Positions 61,764-64,000 of a stretch of DNA of 64,000 bases are shown here, piece by piece. The DNA lies in NCBI GenBank assembly GCA_013396525.1, contig VWYX01000120.1, forward strand, positions 1,288,891-1,352,890. Direction: 5' to 3'. Origin of the DNA: Chaetorhynchus papuensis. Lineage: Eukaryota > Chordata > Aves > Passeriformes > Rhipiduridae. A program made the position numbers and the translations under genes. The notes beneath the pieces were generated by a model. It did not search any database and was not told where the DNA came from. It saw nothing but the letters and a program-made list of their open reading frames with translations. Positions within the stretch are counted from its first letter, which is position 1. Each line of letters begins with the position of its first letter.

Positions 61764-61999
61764 GGTTGCTACCCGACGCCACGGCGGGGGGGCCCCGGAA
61801 GGGTGAGGATAGCGTCCTGCCATTGGCTTGGGCGGGAAGGAGGCGGGAGAAGCACGGGAAGAAAAACTCTTGGAAGGCGGCGGGGCGGGACACGGCACCG
61901 CGAGCGATCCTGAGGGAGCGGCGGGACGGCTCCTAGCGCCGGGCGCCCCCTGCCGGCGGTGGGCGGCTGTGCTTCGGGAGCGCCCGCAGCCGGAATGCC

Positions 62000-64000
62000 G
62001 AATGGAGGCTTTGGGAATGTGTTTGTTTCCTTGCTTTTCTGAGCTGAACATACGACTAAGTGGCCCACATTTCATAACGTAACTGAGTATTTCCAGTTAT
62101 GTGACACTTCTCTTAGAAACACAATAGCAATAGGGTCAAATCAGATAGAGAAACTTCGTATTTTTTCCCCCCTTTCTTTTCTCCTGCAAAATTAGTGTTG
62201 CAAAGACTAGTAAAATTCAGGTTTTCCTCTGGAGGTGAAAGCATCCTCAGCCATCATTTCGAGACACCAGAAACAAAGGTTGCTAAAGAGCGTTCCTTTG
62301 GGATGGGTGTGCAGTCCGTCCAGCAGGAAAGCCGGCAGTAATGCCACCAAGACCAAGGAGAAGAACCCATCCTGCACCGAGTTTGTAGGAGCAGCCGTTT
62401 GGTTCTTCTTGCAGAGAGTGCTCAGAGTGACCTTTCCGAGCAATGGCATTCCTGTGTCACACACTTGTCATCCCCAGCATCAGGAAGGTGCCAAAGAAGC
62501 ACTATGCAATAAGCATAGTTGGATTTCCTTGTTGGCCAAGACAATCCTCTGAATGTCCTGCTATGTTTAAATTATACTTGCCTTGTTCTGAAGCAACATT
62601 TAGGCTTCTGTGATATTTAAAACATAAAAGAGGTGTGAGAAACAAGTATTTTTTCCAATGTGCTCTTTAAGGTAACCTTTTAAGACATATTTTGTCCACA
62701 TATTAATCTGAAAATACTTATCTTTTCATTTCGATACTTAGACATTTTTTATCAAAGCTTTAGACTCCTTTTTTCATAATGTATTTCAGAACAATTTTAC
62801 AAAGAAAAATTTCCCTCCCTTGAAAGATTTTTGATGAATTTCAGGGAAAAAGCTATGAAATTTCATTTTTGCATTAGCTACTGAAGCAAGTGTAAAGACT
62901 ACAGTTGCTCATAAACTGGTTTCATCCTAAGTTCAGTATTCACCTCTGAGTGTTTTCATTGTAAGTTGAAGGAGAATGCAATATAAAATTATGTAAACAT
63001 ATAAAATTAATATTTTCAGAAATTCATTGAAGCAATTGATAAAGAATAAGGAACAGGCCCACTTTCCAGATGCATTTGTGTCTTTCCATATCGGTATTCA
63101 CAAATGATTGCTTCTAGGAACGTGGTGCTTCCAGAGAGATTCTTAAAAGTCCTGAGGAAAAGACAGATGATTTATTCATTCCAACACCATTTCACCTTTT
63201 TCAGAAATGTGCTCAAATATGAGATGCTCTGTAGCCTGTTTGTGAACAGCACCCAGCAAGAATAAACTGGTTCTCAATCCAAGCTGGGGAATGTCACGGA
63301 TCTAGTATTATTTTCCCTCATGTAATGGGACTGTAATACTATAGCCCTCATCTAGTGCTATTTTCAGCCCTTGTTTTGTCTTTATAAACCCTTGAATGCC
63401 CACTTCTCATTCCTGTAACTGCTCTGAGCCTCCTGGGACACACTCAGGACAGCTCTGGTATTCGATGGCGGTGCACCCCACTGCATGGAGCTGCTGCATG
63501 AAGTCCCTCAGGGCAGAACTATTGGTACATGCAGAAGCATCATGCTCACCGTCTAACACACATTAAATAAGAAATTCCTAATTTGCGACTACCAAGCAAG
63601 GCCCAAGGATTTTCTTACACGGAAGAACAGCATAGTTGGCTGTAAAGGTTTCAGTATCCACTCATTCTGTGGTTTAGAAGCATACCTTTTTTATATTAAT
63701 GTCAGATAATAAACACAAAAGGAACGTACAATAAAAAATGTAATCTTTATTATTTTGACGCATTAATAATGTTCTTTAGCATCAGTTAGGGTAATAGCAT
63801 TTTCCTGCATGCAGTTCACTAATACAGGTTTAGTCAATAATTTTAATAAAAGTAATCTATATTTAATTTTCCTGTGTAAGAAACATAAAATGTCCTGATG
63901 TGTTGGATTATACAATTTTGCTACTTTCTCTTTGTGAAAAAATATTGTGGACCCTAGATAACATTTAGAACTGTTCTAGTGCAGCATGAATGTAAAAAAA
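62000..64000. other. 5' flank of TTC21B, no gene established
   Basis: AT-rich after about 62.1 kb. In other vertebrates the next gene this way is SCN1A, whose 3' end would be nearest. No sodium-channel coding sequence is visible. Apart from the small ORF at 62207-62449 I see no coding signal. Confidence 0.6.
62207..62449 (-). other. unassigned 80-codon ORF upstream of TTC21B
   Basis: ATG-started frame, MPLLGKVTLSTLCKKNQTA..., with a hydrophobic stretch GFFSLVLVALLPAFLLDGL in the middle, ending KPEFY and a stop. Somewhat richer in GC than the flank. I recognise no family and see no proof of transcription. It may be chance. Confidence 0.15.

Larger units (their letters stand above)
61370..61990 (-). 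promoter_or_regulatory. TTC21B: CpG island promoter of TTC21B
   Basis: GC- and CpG-rich block over exons 1-2 and about 230 bp upstream. Minus-strand CCAAT box at 61822-61826, 59 bp above the ATG; GC boxes (GGGCGGG near 61830-61850); an ETS-type CCGGAAG at 61795-61801 on the plus strand. No TATA seen, as is usual for housekeeping and ciliary genes. The long ORFs on both strands here (61219-62082) are GC artefacts apart from exons 1 and 2. Confidence 0.75.

Noticed and set aside
61219..62082. ORFs of 142-226 codons around the TTC21B promoter
   Set aside because: Same GC artefact. Only exons 1 and 2 of TTC21B are supported by homology and splice sites.
1..64000. An undescribed multi-gene system, CRISPR array, tRNA or snoRNA
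   Set aside because: Both strands were read by eye. All strong coding signal belongs to GALNT3, TTC21B or repeats, and no array or convincing structured RNA was found.

Overview
The window is vertebrate nuclear DNA, almost certainly from a bird. It holds two complete multi-exon genes, both on the minus strand, in the order known from the GALNT3–TTC21B block of vertebrate chromosomes. Evidence for a bird: small introns, a fragment of CR1 LINE reverse transcriptase at 59.26–59.61 kb, and a roughly 1 kb degenerate LTR-like repeat at 16.74–17.71 kb that resembles a family common in avian, especially passerine, genomes (recognised from memory, not by search). No bacterial-type operon, CRISPR array, tRNA or rRNA was seen.

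Layout. 1–3.5 kb: flank beyond the 3' end of GALNT3, no coding sequence recognised. 3.54–15.42 kb: GALNT3 3' UTR and ten coding exons, which join in frame to 631 codons plus stop. 15.42–about 22.9 kb: the large 5' intron of GALNT3, with the LTR-like repeat. 22.54–23.35 kb: a CpG island, the probable GALNT3 promoter and non-coding first exon. 23.4–27.8 kb: intergenic sequence plus the TTC21B 3' UTR. 27.79–61.76 kb: TTC21B, 29 coding exons that join in frame to 1316 codons plus stop. 61.33–62.0 kb: the TTC21B CpG-island promoter. 62.0–64.0 kb: upstream flank with no gene established.

I found each exon by reading the minus strand, matching it to the known family protein, and placing the AG acceptor and GT donor so that phase is kept across every junction. 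All 37 junctions work. The one intron without a GT donor is the intron between TTC21B exons 27 and 28, which needs a GC donor.

The two genes are neighbours but are not known to share a pathway. GALNT3 is a Golgi enzyme that starts mucin-type O-glycosylation and protects FGF23 from cleavage. TTC21B (IFT139) is a TPR subunit of the IFT-A complex for retrograde transport in cilia. I found no convincing undescribed system. The points worth a second look are splice-site and UTR features (GC–AG intron, a minimal upstream ORF, a GGT repeat lying on a donor, several possible first exons), two perfect hairpins, an altered QxW motif in the lectin domain, and one unassigned small ORF.
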